Translations under genes and position numbers: made by a program | Assembly (NCBI GenBank): GCA_020633975.1 | Contig: JACKCR010000002.1 | Span: forward strand, 682,001-746,000 | Length of the DNA: 64,000 nucleotides | Direction: 5' to 3' | Origin: Candidatus Eiseniibacteriota bacterium | GTDB taxonomy: Bacteria; Eisenbacteria; RBG-16-71-46; CAIMUX01 | Shown here: positions 23,973 to 32,035 of the stretch, one piece after another | Position numbering within the stretch: the first letter of the stretch is position 1 | Layout: each line of letters starts with the position of its first letter | The notes under the pieces: model-generated | The model's database searches: none | The model's input: only the letters and a program-made list of their open reading frames with translations | What the model was told of the DNA's origin: nothing

Positions 23973-26483
23973 ATGCGGAACCTGATGGACCGCTCGATCA
24001 AGGGAGTGGCACTCGCCGCGGTTGCGATCGCCAGCACGTATGGCGTGTCGTGGGCGGACGACGAGTACAATCCCTATGGAACCCCCGGCGGCAAGTACGG
24101 GGGCCCTCATCCGCTCTTCGCCACATCCGAACCGTTCATCTTCTACCACAACGTCGGCCTTCTCGAGCTGTTCGTCTGCAACGTCGGACGCGTCGGGAAC
24201 GGACAGCTGAACGGGCTCTCCGACCAGGTGTCCGCCGGTTGGCGTGGTGGCGAGTATCTCTACATCGGTGCGATGTGGATCGGGGCGATCGCGAGCGACA
24301 ATCTCGCGTACGTGTCCACCGGAGGGTACGAGTTCGAGCTTCTGCCGGAACTCAATCCGATCGACACGATGTACACCGCGTACGAAGGGATCACGAACGG
24401 CAACCGGCCTGGGTTCTCGACCCAGCCCGATGACGACAACGACGGCGTCACCGACGAGGAGTTCCTCAACGGGATCGACGACGACGGCGACACGTTGATC
24501 GACGAGGACTACGCTGCGGTCTCGCAGCAGATGTACTCCTGCCAGTACTACGACTACACCGAGCTCGCGAAGTCGCTCAACCCGGAGCACCGTCCGCTCA
24601 ACGTTCGCGTGCAGCAGCGGAGCTATGCCTGGTCGACCAGCGGGTCGAACGAGTTCGTCGGGTTCGACTTCGACATCATCAACGACGGGTTCGAGACTCT
24701 CCGCCAGGTCTATCTCGGATTCTTCGTCGACTCGGACGCCGGCCCGAAGGACGCCGAAGGGTACTGGACCGACGACGCAGTGGCTCTCTACTCGACGGAC
24801 TCCCTCATCACGGATCCGACGATCGGCACCACCTGCGAAGACCGGGTTTCCCACGAGCAGGTGAACTGCGGCGAGGCGGAGTACAACCTCGACATCATGT
24901 ACATGTGGGACGTTCCCGACGACGGGAACACTGCCACCGGCGGTGACGTGGACGGCTACTTCGGAGGAATGTTCCTCGGCCACACCACGGACGCGTTCGG
25001 TGTCCGTGCTCCCGCCGAGGTCGAGATGCACACGGCCCGGTTCTTCTCGGGTAGCAACCCGTATCCGGCGGGAGATCCGACGAACGACGCCGAGCGTTAT
25101 GACCTCCTCCAGTCTGGGGAACGTTCTCGCCGACCGTCGCAGCAGCCGGGTGACTACCGGTACACGTTCGCGGCGGGTCCGTTCGCGGAAGTGCTCCCCG
25201 GCGAGCGGCTCCAGCTCCAGGTGGCGTTCGTGATCGGTGCGGGTAAGGACGGGATGATCCGGAACGCGATCAACGCGCAGCGGATCTACAACGGTGCCTG
25301 GAAGGACGTGGACCAGAACCTCGCGACCGGAGTGGACGGTGCCGAGACCTGTCTCCATGCACTGGCGCCGGGTGAACCGCAGTTCTGGCGGGATCCCTGC
25401 GACTCCAACAACGTGACCCAGCGGACGATCAAGGAAGTCGAGTGCATTCCAGAGAACTACGTGGATGCGGACTGCAACTGCTGCACTCCGATCACCGACG
25501 GTAACGAGACTCTCGTCCACTGGGTCGGTTCGGTGGCTCCGCCTCCGCCCGGCACGAACCTGGATCCGAACGATTGGGACTTCGACGATCCGAACGGTGA
25601 TCCGAACGCGCCCTCCGGAATCGGGGTCTATGCGCCGGACGGGGACCACAAGGTCATCATCCAGTGGGACAACCTGAGCGAGCTGACCGCAGACGTGGCC
25701 TCGCGATCGATCCTGTTCACGGGGTACAAGGTCTGGCGCGTGGAAGGATGGAACCGTCCCGTAGGTGCGGTGGGTCCGGCTCCGACGGACTGGCAGCTCA
25801 TCGCGGACCTCTCCTACGATCCCCGCGACGGCGAGGGGGAGGAGTCTGAGAGCTACCTCCCGAAGTTCGCCGATGCGAACTTCGACTCGGCGGCGTGCCA
25901 AGAGTCGGGTGACTGCGAGCTCGTCGTCACTGGTGCGACTGGGGCGGACTCCCTCAAACAGTATCGTCCGGTCGGTTACTACACCTACGTCGACAGCGCG
26001 GGCCTCAAGAACGGGATGTACTACTTCTACGACGTGACGTCGTACAGCATCGTTCCGCTCGATTCGCTGAACACGACGGAGCTCGAAGGTCTTCCCGCGG
26101 CTGTCGAAGCCCAGGCCGTGATCCCGAAGTGGGGCGCGGTCGAGGGCGGAAGCCTGGACGGAGTGTTCGTGGTCCCGAACCCGTACATCACGGGCGGAGA
26201 GGCCAACGGAGGCAACCCGGCCGGTTGGGACCTCGTCCCGAGCGACAAGGACCCGACGGGTACGCGGATCGCGTTTGCCGGTCTGCCGGACCGGGAGTGC
26301 AAGATCAAGATCTTCACCCTCTCTGGCGACCTGGTACGGACGATCAATCATGACGGCCGAAGTGGAACTGCATTCTGGGATCTGATCAGTCGGAACGGCC
26401 AGGATGTCGTCTCGGGCGTCTATCTCTATGCGATCGAAGCAGGCAACGAGCACAAGATCGGCCGCTTCGTCATCATCAAGTAG
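23973..26483 (+). CDS. Large secreted protein with calcium repeats and FlgD-like C-terminal domain
   Basis: An 836-residue protein with a signal peptide (ends GVSWAD). Near residues 150-180 there is a calcium-binding stretch of thrombospondin-3 type (DDDNDGVTDEEF, then GIDDDGDTLIDEDY). Cys pairs near residues 490-510 (DADCNCC) could form disulphides. The last ~90 residues have the VVPNPY motif followed by CKIKIFTLSGDLVRTI, FWDLISRNGQDVVSGVYLY and GRFVIIK, a FlgD-like or type IX-like sorting domain seen in surface proteins of FCB bacteria. Start ATG 23973 follows AGGGGAG. It lies between the receptor and a PorV-like barrel, so all three may be one export unit. Confidence 0.78.
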   Translation: MRNLMDRSIKGVALAAVAIASTYGVSWADDEYNPYGTPGGKYGGPHPLFATSEPFIFYHNVGLLELFVCNVGRVGNGQLNGLSDQVSAGWRGGEYLYIGAMWIGAIASDNLAYVSTGGYEFELLPELNPIDTMYTAYEGITNGNRPGFSTQPDDDNDGVTDEEFLNGIDDDGDTLIDEDYAAVSQQMYSCQYYDYTELAKSLNPEHRPLNVRVQQRSYAWSTSGSNEFVGFDFDIINDGFETLRQVYLGFFVDSDAGPKDAEGYWTDDAVALYSTDSLITDPTIGTTCEDRVSHEQVNCGEAEYNLDIMYMWDVPDDGNTATGGDVDGYFGGMFLGHTTDAFGVRAPAEVEMHTARFFSGSNPYPAGDPTNDAERYDLLQSGERSRRPSQQPGDYRYTFAAGPFAEVLPGERLQLQVAFVIGAGKDGMIRNAINAQRIYNGAWKDVDQNLATGVDGAETCLHALAPGEPQFWRDPCDSNNVTQRTIKEVECIPENYVDADCNCCTPITDGNETLVHWVGSVAPPPPGTNLDPNDWDFDDPNGDPNAPSGIGVYAPDGDHKVIIQWDNLSELTADVASRSILFTGYKVWRVEGWNRPVGAVGPAPTDWQLIADLSYDPRDGEGEESESYLPKFADANFDSAACQESGDCELVVTGATGADSLKQYRPVGYYTYVDSAGLKNGMYYFYDVTSYSIVPLDSLNTTELEGLPAAVEAQAVIPKWGAVEGGSLDGVFVVPNPYITGGEANGGNPAGWDLVPSDKDPTGTRIAFAGLPDRECKIKIFTLSGDLVRTINHDGRSGTAFWDLISRNGQDVVSGVYLYAIEAGNEHKIGRFVIIK

Positions 26484-26529
26484 CGGGAGTACGGGGTTGA
26501 TGGGAACGAGAGTTCGAAGGAGGTTCCCG

Positions 26530-27474
26530 GTGAAGAGGACGATCATCGCGCTCGGCTTGGCGCTGGCACTGGTCCCGGGGGTATCCCAGGCCGCGCAAGA
26601 GTTCGAGAAGGTAGGAACGATCGGCGTTCAGTTCCTCAAGCTGGGCGTCGGCGCTCGTGCGCAGGCGATGGGCGGTGCGTTCGTTTCCGTAGCGGACGAC
26701 GCGTCTGCGATCTATTGGAATCCGGCGGGGATCGCTCGGATCAACAACTCGGTCGTCAACGTCAACCACATGGCGTACCTGGCAGACATCTCGTTCTCCC
26801 AGCTCGGCGCTGTGTTCGACGTCGGCTTCTTGCCCGGCAAGGTGGCGGTGAATGCTCGCGCCCTCTACATGGACGCGATGGTCGAACGCACGGTGTTCCG
26901 TCCGGAGGGGACGGGCCAGTCGTTCGACGCGGGAGATCTCGCCGTCGGTTTGACCTACGGGCGTTCGTTCACGGACAAGTTCTCCACCGGACTCTCCATG
27001 AACTACGTCCAGCAGTCCTTGGCTCCGGGCTATTCCGAGTCGGGCTACTGCTTCGACTTCGGAACGCTCTACGACACGGGGTACCGCAGCCTTCGTATCG
27101 GAATGGCGATCCAGAACATCGGTAGCGACCTCAAGTTCATCGAGGACACGGTGAAGATGCCCACGGTCTTCCGCGTCGGAATGTCGATGAACCTCTACGA
27201 ATCGGACGCCCATCTCCTGACCATGGCCGGCGAGTTCAGCCACCCGCCGGACAACAAGGAGCGGGCGAGCTGGGGCGCAGAGTACGGGTTCAAGGAGTTC
27301 TTCTTTGCCCGGGGTGGCTACCAGTTCCGCTACGACCTCGAGAGCTACTCGGCTGGTCTCGGGTTCAAGGTCGCGACAGGCTTCAACTCGGAGTCCCGAG
27401 TCGACTATGCCTACACGGACATGAGCGAGATCGGGACCGGCGTCCATCGGATCTCGATCGACTTCCGCTTCTAG
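26530..27474 (+). CDS. PorV/PorQ-family outer-membrane protein
   Basis: A 314-residue barrel with a signal peptide (ends VSQAAQ). Its start is the family hallmark: GVQFLKLGVGARAQAMGGAF then SVADDASAIYWNPAGIA, followed by strands with FDVGFLPGKVAVNARALYMD, and it ends ISIDFRF. In Bacteroidetes PorV carries type IX substrates across the outer membrane; in other FCB phyla these proteins are widespread with unproved roles. GTG at 26530 is preceded by AAGGAGG six bases away. It follows a protein with a sorting-type C-terminus by 46 bases, which supports a shared export job, by inference. Confidence 0.85.
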   Translation: MKRTIIALGLALALVPGVSQAAQEFEKVGTIGVQFLKLGVGARAQAMGGAFVSVADDASAIYWNPAGIARINNSVVNVNHMAYLADISFSQLGAVFDVGFLPGKVAVNARALYMDAMVERTVFRPEGTGQSFDAGDLAVGLTYGRSFTDKFSTGLSMNYVQQSLAPGYSESGYCFDFGTLYDTGYRSLRIGMAIQNIGSDLKFIEDTVKMPTVFRVGMSMNLYESDAHLLTMAGEFSHPPDNKERASWGAEYGFKEFFFARGGYQFRYDLESYSAGLGFKVATGFNSESRVDYAYTDMSEIGTGVHRISIDFRF

Positions 27475-27481
27475 CCACGGA

Positions 27482-27511
27482 GCACCCCGCCCAGCGATCT
27501 GGGCGGGGTGC
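27482..27511 (+). terminator. Strong hairpin after the PorV-like gene
   Basis: GCACCCCGCCCAG (27482-27494) pairs over 13 bases without mismatch with CTGGGCGGGGTGC (27499-27511) around a CGAT tetraloop. There is no T tract, so it may be a Rho-assisted terminator or an RNA-stabilising element that separates expression of the barrel from the GWxTD gene. Confidence 0.65.
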
Positions 27512-27582
27512 GAACCGTCGGGCCGAAACCGGGGATTCGGGCCGGACCTAGGGCCTCGAGAGAGTCCGGAGGAGTCTCCCCG

Positions 27583-29214
27583 ATGATCCAACCCATCCTC
27601 CCTTTCCTTCTCTTCTTCGCCATCTGGCCACTCAGCGGCGATGACCCTTTAGCGACGGGGTTTCCCACGGAAGCCTCCGGGAACATCCGGTTCCAGGCGG
27701 ACGTGGTTCTCTTCGAAGAGGACGGAGTGATCGCGCCCGAGGTGTCGATCGCAATCCCACGTGATGCCCTCGAGGCCGAGCTGTCCGACTCGTTGCGCGT
27801 GCGGGTCGCAGTCGCCATGCTGGACCGCGACGGGCAGGCACGCGTCGAGTACCAGACCGAGCTACCTCTCGACCCCGATTCCACGGCAGGGGAGACCTCC
27901 ACCTTCCCGGTTCCCGAGCGCTGGCTTCGGCTTCATCCCAAGTGGTTCGAAGGAACACGCGGAATGCGGATCACGGTCGAGGACGTGACTCGGCTCAAAG
28001 TAGGTTTGCTCGACAAGCTGCGGGGCGAGCATCCCGCGGGGGTTGCGGAAGGACGTCTCGATTGGCCGATGCGGCGCTTGACCGTCTCGGACTCCGACTC
28101 CGACTCGGACTCCGACTCCGACTCGGACTCCGACTCGGAGCTCGATCCCGATTCGGACGCCGGGACCGAATTCGGGTCCGACTCCACGGCCGTCGACGGG
28201 GGCATCTTCGGGGCCGACGAAGCGGATGGGTTGCTCATGAGCGGACTCCTCTTCGCATGGGCACAGGCGGACGAGAAGCCGGCTTCCGGGCTGCCCGGCT
28301 TTCGTAGTGTCCGCGCGCGGCTCCATCCGAATCCGTTCCACTACTACGGACTCCATCAACCCGTCATGACTGTGTACTGGGAGAGGTATGGACTGCCTCC
28401 CGAAGTGGAGGACGGTGCTCCACTCGTTCTGGTCCATGAGATCACCGCTCTCGAGGGGGCGGAGACTGTCACCGTGGTTCGGAACGAGGTGGCCGCGTCG
28501 AACGATTCGAGATGGGAACTCCAGCGGTTCGATGTCTCGAAGCTCGCAAGCGGCGCGTATCGTCTCGACGTGCGGATCGAGCGCCCGGATGGAACAGTGC
28601 TCGCCGCGACCGACGGAGAGTTTCAGGTCGTTTGGGAAAGGCGACGGTGGACCGAGGACGAGCAGACGTTGCTCCGTTACGCAGAGTTGCTTCTCCTCAG
28701 TCGGGCGGAGCACGAGTCTCTCCTCGTCATGGATCGAGGGGCTCAGGAGGAGTTCCTCCGTCGGTTCTGGGATCGGCTCTATCCCACGAGCCCCGGCGAA
28801 CCGAATCCGAAAGAGGCCGAGTTCCTCCGGCGGATCGAGTTTGCGAACCGGGAGTTCGGGACGAAGGCGAAAGAGGGGTACCGGACGGATCAGGGGAGGG
28901 TCTTCATCCGGTTCGGATCGCCGGACGAGATCACGTTCAACCTGAACCCGCAGGATCGCGAACTCTTGGCCTACGTGCTCCCCCAAGAGATCGATGATCC
29001 GGGCGAGAGCCTGGAGGCGCGTCTCCGGCAGACGAAGCGACGTAGTCTCCGGGACAACCGCGCCTACGAGGTTTGGGACTACTTCTCGCAAGGGGACCCG
29101 CTGATCCCAGAGTTCGCGGGGATGCAGCACGGGCTCAAGTTCATCTTCGTGGACGAACTCGGCGTGGGGGACTTCCTCCTCGTCTACTCGAACCTGCCAG
29201 GCAATCTCCGCTGA
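27583..29214 (+). CDS. GWxTD-domain protein with Ser-Asp repeat
   Basis: A 543-residue protein with a short hydrophobic export signal (FLLFFAIWPL). The second half matches the GWxTD domain of FCB and Acidobacteria proteins: EFLRRFWDRLYPTS, then AKEGYRTDQGRVFIRFGSPDE (here GYRTD for the GWxTD core) and YEVWDYFSQG. The first part is beta-rich and is interrupted at residues 169-186 by eight Ser-Asp pairs and a Ser-Glu (28087-28140), an SD-type linker like those of surface adhesins. Function of the domain is unknown; it is normally found in exported proteins. ATG 27583 follows a GGAGG ribosome site and an upstream hairpin. Confidence 0.75.
   Translation: MIQPILPFLLFFAIWPLSGDDPLATGFPTEASGNIRFQADVVLFEEDGVIAPEVSIAIPRDALEAELSDSLRVRVAVAMLDRDGQARVEYQTELPLDPDSTAGETSTFPVPERWLRLHPKWFEGTRGMRITVEDVTRLKVGLLDKLRGEHPAGVAEGRLDWPMRRLTVSDSDSDSDSDSDSDSDSELDPDSDAGTEFGSDSTAVDGGIFGADEADGLLMSGLLFAWAQADEKPASGLPGFRSVRARLHPNPFHYYGLHQPVMTVYWERYGLPPEVEDGAPLVLVHEITALEGAETVTVVRNEVAASNDSRWELQRFDVSKLASGAYRLDVRIERPDGTVLAATDGEFQVVWERRRWTEDEQTLLRYAELLLLSRAEHESLLVMDRGAQEEFLRRFWDRLYPTSPGEPNPKEAEFLRRIEFANREFGTKAKEGYRTDQGRVFIRFGSPDEITFNLNPQDRELLAYVLPQEIDDPGESLEARLRQTKRRSLRDNRAYEVWDYFSQGDPLIPEFAGMQHGLKFIFVDELGVGDFLLVYSNLPGNLR
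28087..28140 (+). repeat. Ser-Asp hexamer microsatellite
   Basis: Nine in-frame six-base units (TCGGAC or TCCGAC) coding for Ser-Asp, the last Ser-Glu. The units are themselves arranged as three copies of an 18-base block (TCG GAC TCC GAC TCC GAC), the last one mutated at its end. Unit loss or gain would keep the frame and change linker length. Confidence 0.85.
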
Positions 29215-29331
29215 CCGATCTGCTCGATCCGATGTGCCAATCTGGTGGGATCGCTCTCTTCCTTGATGTACCGTTGCCGCCCGGAGCGGCCGTGGCCAGT
29301 CGTGCGCTGGGACACAGATGGCCCGCTTCTG

Positions 29332-29438
29332 GCAGCCTGGACGCAGCTGGCTTGTGCGTGCAGCCAGGACGCAGTTGGTTCGCGTCTGGAAGCCGGGATG
29401 CGGCTGGCTCGCTCGTGGCGGCCAGGACGTGTGTTGTG
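29332..29438 (+). repeat. Degenerate 29-base tandem repeats in the gap before pgk
   Basis: Units begin at 29332 (28 bases), 29360 (29), 29389 (29) and 29418 (partial, 21), sharing the pattern GCAGCCAGGACGCAGYTGGYTCGYG. The period is not a multiple of three and no plausible gene covers the block, so it is probably non-coding. The remaining part of 29215-29454 shows no gene. Confidence 0.7.
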
Positions 29439-29454
29439 AGAGGAGGGATCGGTC

Positions 29455-30654
29455 GTGGAACGGATGTCGGTTCGGGATGTCGATCCGCGTGGCAAGCGGG
29501 TGTTCGTGCGCGTGGACTTCAACGTTCCCTTGGACGGGGAGCGTGTCACGGATGACACGCGGATTCGAGCAGCGCTGCCCACGATCCAGTATCTGTTGGA
29601 GCGTGGAGCGCGAGTGGTGCTCGCCTCGCACCTCGGCAGGCCGAAAGGGACGGCGAAGCCGGAACTCTCCCTGAAGCCGGCAGCGATCCGGCTGGCCGAA
29701 CTCCTGAAGCAAGACGTCGAGTTCATTCCCGAGTGCGTGGGGAGTGAGGTTCAGGAACGGGTGGCCAAGCTCGAGCCGGGCGCGTGTCTCCTCCTCGAGA
29801 ACCTCCGGTTCCATGCCGAGGAGGAGAAGAACGACGCCGCGTTCGCAGAGCAGCTTGCGGCCCTCGCGGACATCTACGTGAACGACGCTTTCGGCACCGC
29901 GCATCGTGCCCACGCGTCGACCGAGGGAATCACCCGCTTCGTTCGTCCCTCCGTCGCAGGATTCCTGATGGAATCGGAACTCAAGTATCTGGGCGGAGCG
30001 CTCGAATCTCCGAAGCGCCCGTTCGTCGCCGTCCTGGGTGGCGCGAAGATCTCAGGGAAGATCGACGTGATCGAGAACCTCCTGCCTCGCGTCGACCACC
30101 TGATCGTCGGGGGCGCGATGATGTTCACGTTCTTCCGCGCCCAGGGGCTCGGGACCGGGACGTCGCTCGTCGAAGAGGACCGGATCGACATGGCGAAGTC
30201 GCTCTTGGCCGGGCCGCACAAAGACAAGTTGGTCTTGCCGGTGGATACGCGGGTGGCGGCCGACATCTCCGGGTCGGATCCGGGCACCATCGTCCCCGTG
30301 GACGAAGTCCCGGGAGATCGGATGGGGGTCGACATCGGGCCCGCCTCGATTACGAAGTACACGGAGAGTCTCGTCTCGGCCAAGACCATCGTCTGGAACG
30401 GTCCGATGGGAGTGTTCGAGGTTCCTGCCTACTCGGACGGCACGTTCGAGGTGGGGCGTGCGATCGCGCGGGCCACGGGCCTCGGCGCGACGAGTGTGGT
30501 CGGCGGCGGGGACTCCGCGGCGGCCGTTCATGCGGCGGGGCTGGCCGACGAGATGTCGCACATCTCGACCGGCGGTGGGGCGTCGCTGGAGTTCCTCGAA
30601 GGCAAGGAGCTTCCGGGCGTGGCCGCGCTCGATCCGAAGGGGGCCCTCTCGTGA
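29455..30654 (+). CDS. pgk: Phosphoglycerate kinase
   Basis: Glycolytic enzyme that makes ATP from 1,3-bisphosphoglycerate. The 399-residue protein has KRVFVRVDFNVP near residue 15, DDTRIRAALPT, ASHLGRPKG, LENLRFHAEEEKND, the hinge region GGAKISGKIDVI and the nucleotide motif VVGGGDSAAAV near the C-terminus. GTG at 29455 is supported by AGGAGGG seven bases upstream; an ATG three codons later is possible. The stop overlaps tpiA (GTGA), so both enzymes are made from one message. Confidence 0.97.
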   Translation: MERMSVRDVDPRGKRVFVRVDFNVPLDGERVTDDTRIRAALPTIQYLLERGARVVLASHLGRPKGTAKPELSLKPAAIRLAELLKQDVEFIPECVGSEVQERVAKLEPGACLLLENLRFHAEEEKNDAAFAEQLAALADIYVNDAFGTAHRAHASTEGITRFVRPSVAGFLMESELKYLGGALESPKRPFVAVLGGAKISGKIDVIENLLPRVDHLIVGGAMMFTFFRAQGLGTGTSLVEEDRIDMAKSLLAGPHKDKLVLPVDTRVAADISGSDPGTIVPVDEVPGDRMGVDIGPASITKYTESLVSAKTIVWNGPMGVFEVPAYSDGTFEVGRAIARATGLGATSVVGGGDSAAAVHAAGLADEMSHISTGGGASLEFLEGKELPGVAALDPKGALS

Positions 30655-31406
30655 TCGTCGCAGGCAACTGGAAGATGCAGAAGACGTGCGGCGAGGCGCG
30701 TTCGTGGGTAGAGGATCTGCTCGCGGCGTCCGGCCCGATCTCGGCGAAGGTGCGGCTCCGCGTCTATCCTTCGTTCGTCGCGCTGGAAACGGTGGCTCGT
30801 TCGGCGAACGGCTCCCGCCTCGAGGTGGGAGCACAGAACCTCCACCCGGAGCGGTCCGGTGCGTTCACCGGCGAAGTCTCGGCTCCCATGATCCTCGACG
30901 CCGGGGTGGAGCGTGTGCTCATCGGGCACTCCGAACGAAGGCACCTCTTCGGCGAAGATGATGCGTTCCTGGCCAAGAAGGTGAGGGCGGCGCTCGACTC
31001 GGGTCTGCTGCCGCTCTTCTGTATCGGGGAAGACTTGGCCGAGCGTGAGGCGGGCCGGACCAACGAGGTGCTGACCCGTCAGATCGAGCGGGGGCTAGGG
31101 GGCCTCACGCCGGTCGACGCGGCGCGTCTCGAAGTGGCCTACGAGCCGGTCTGGGCCATCGGGACCGGGAAGGTCGCCAGTACCGAGCAGGTGGCGGAGG
31201 CCCATGCGGAGATCCGGGAGACCCTCGGGCGGCTCTGGGGCGCGCCGGGGCGTGCGGTGCCGCTGCTCTACGGCGGGAGCGTCAAGGCGAGCAATGCCGG
31301 CGAGATCCTGGTCCTTCCGGCCGTCGATGGGGTGCTGGTGGGAGGCGCGAGTCTCGACGTTCCGGGGTTCCTGGCCATCGCAGAACAGGCGGAGAAATGC
31401 GCTTGA
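30651..31406 (+). CDS. tpiA: Triosephosphate isomerase
   Basis: Interconverts dihydroxyacetone phosphate and glyceraldehyde-3-phosphate. The 251-residue barrel has AGNWKMQK at the start (Asn/Lys of the active site), catalytic His93 in LIGHSERRHLF, catalytic Glu165 in AYEPVWAIGTGKVAS (family loop 6) and the phosphate-binding YGGSVKASNA and GVLVGGASLD. GTG 30651 overlaps the pgk stop. Confidence 0.97.
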   Translation: MIVAGNWKMQKTCGEARSWVEDLLAASGPISAKVRLRVYPSFVALETVARSANGSRLEVGAQNLHPERSGAFTGEVSAPMILDAGVERVLIGHSERRHLFGEDDAFLAKKVRAALDSGLLPLFCIGEDLAEREAGRTNEVLTRQIERGLGGLTPVDAARLEVAYEPVWAIGTGKVASTEQVAEAHAEIRETLGRLWGAPGRAVPLLYGGSVKASNAGEILVLPAVDGVLVGGASLDVPGFLAIAEQAEKCA

Positions 31407-31432
31407 CGGTTTCGCGCTACCGCTGGTAGCTT
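31403..31432 (+). promoter_or_regulatory. Putative promoter for secG and tRNA-Leu
   Basis: TTGACG (31403-31408, five of six), an 18-base spacer and TAGCTT (31427-31432) preceded by TGG, an extended -10 context. It begins at the tpiA stop codon and would give a short leader before the secG ATG. Confidence 0.45.
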
Positions 31433-31465
31433 CCCTGCTTACGTCACTGGGAGGTTGCTTCGGCA

Positions 31466-31906
31466 ATGTACGGTTTTCTCGTAGCTCTCTTCGTCATCAT
31501 CTGTTTCTTCCTCGTCGTGGTCGTGCTCATGCAGTCCGGTCGCGGGGGAGGTCTGTCCGGCGCCTTCGGTGGCGGTGGCGGAAACCAGACGTTGTTCGGA
31601 GGGCGCGGTGCCGTCGACTTCCTGGGCAAGGCGACCTGGATCCTGGGCGGCGCGTTCATGGCGTTGGCTCTGATCCTTGCGCTTCTCTCGTCGTCGGACA
31701 ATCCGGATCGGAAGAGCTTGATCGAGAAGCGCGCGGGTTCGACCCCGTTGGCTCCTCGGAGCACGGGCACCGAGACGGTTCCGGCCACGAACGTTCCGGC
31801 GACCCCGGAGACTCCGTCCGCACCGGCTTCGGGCCAAGATGCCCCCGAGTCGGCTCCCGCAGGGGGGGACGGCACGACCGAAGGGTCCGGCACGTCAGGT
31901 CAGTAG
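31466..31906 (+). CDS. secG: Preprotein translocase subunit SecG
   Basis: Accessory inner-membrane subunit of the SecYEG channel. Two membrane helices are visible at about residues 3-23 and 53-74, separated by the conserved Gly-rich loop ([20 protein letters not shown]) and [18 protein letters not shown]. The C-terminal half is a Pro/Thr/Ala-rich tail about 70 residues long, which makes the protein longer than usual (146 residues). Neighbours pgk, tpiA and a downstream tRNA-Leu(GAG) match a conserved bacterial gene order. Confidence 0.93.
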   Translation: MYGFLVALFVIICFFLVVVVLMQSGRGGGLSGAFGGGGGNQTLFGGRGAVDFLGKATWILGGAFMALALILALLSSSDNPDRKSLIEKRAGSTPLAPRSTGTETVPATNVPATPETPSAPASGQDAPESAPAGGDGTTEGSGTSGQ

Positions 31907-31941
31907 GGCACTCGACCGGAGGGCACGCAGCAGAGTTTTGG

Positions 31942-32026
31942 GCCGAGGTGGTGGAATTGGTAGACACGCACGCTTGAGGGGCGTGTGGGGAGACCCGTGC
32001 GGGTTCGAATCCCGCTCTCGGCACCA
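31942..32026 (+). tRNA. tRNA-Leu (anticodon GAG)
   Basis: An 85-base class II tRNA. The acceptor stem GCCGAGG pairs with TCTCGGC; the anticodon stem-loop is CACGC-TTGAGGG-GCGTG with anticodon GAG; a long variable arm (TGGGGAGACCCGT) follows; the T arm is GCGGG-TTCGAAT-CCCGC; and CCA is encoded at 32024-32026. It lies 35 bases after secG and probably shares its transcript. Confidence 0.97.
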
Positions 32027-32035
32027 TAAACACTG

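Noticed and set aside
21130-26546. Two - strand frames of about 900 codons opposite the TonB receptor and the secreted protein
   Set aside because: They mirror strong + strand genes whose codons mostly end in C or G. No ribosome site, signal or domain is seen.
29073-29555. A frame spanning the 29-base repeats into pgk
   Set aside because: It begins inside the GWxTD gene and overlaps pgk in the wrong frame; the repeat period would shift the reading frame at each unit.
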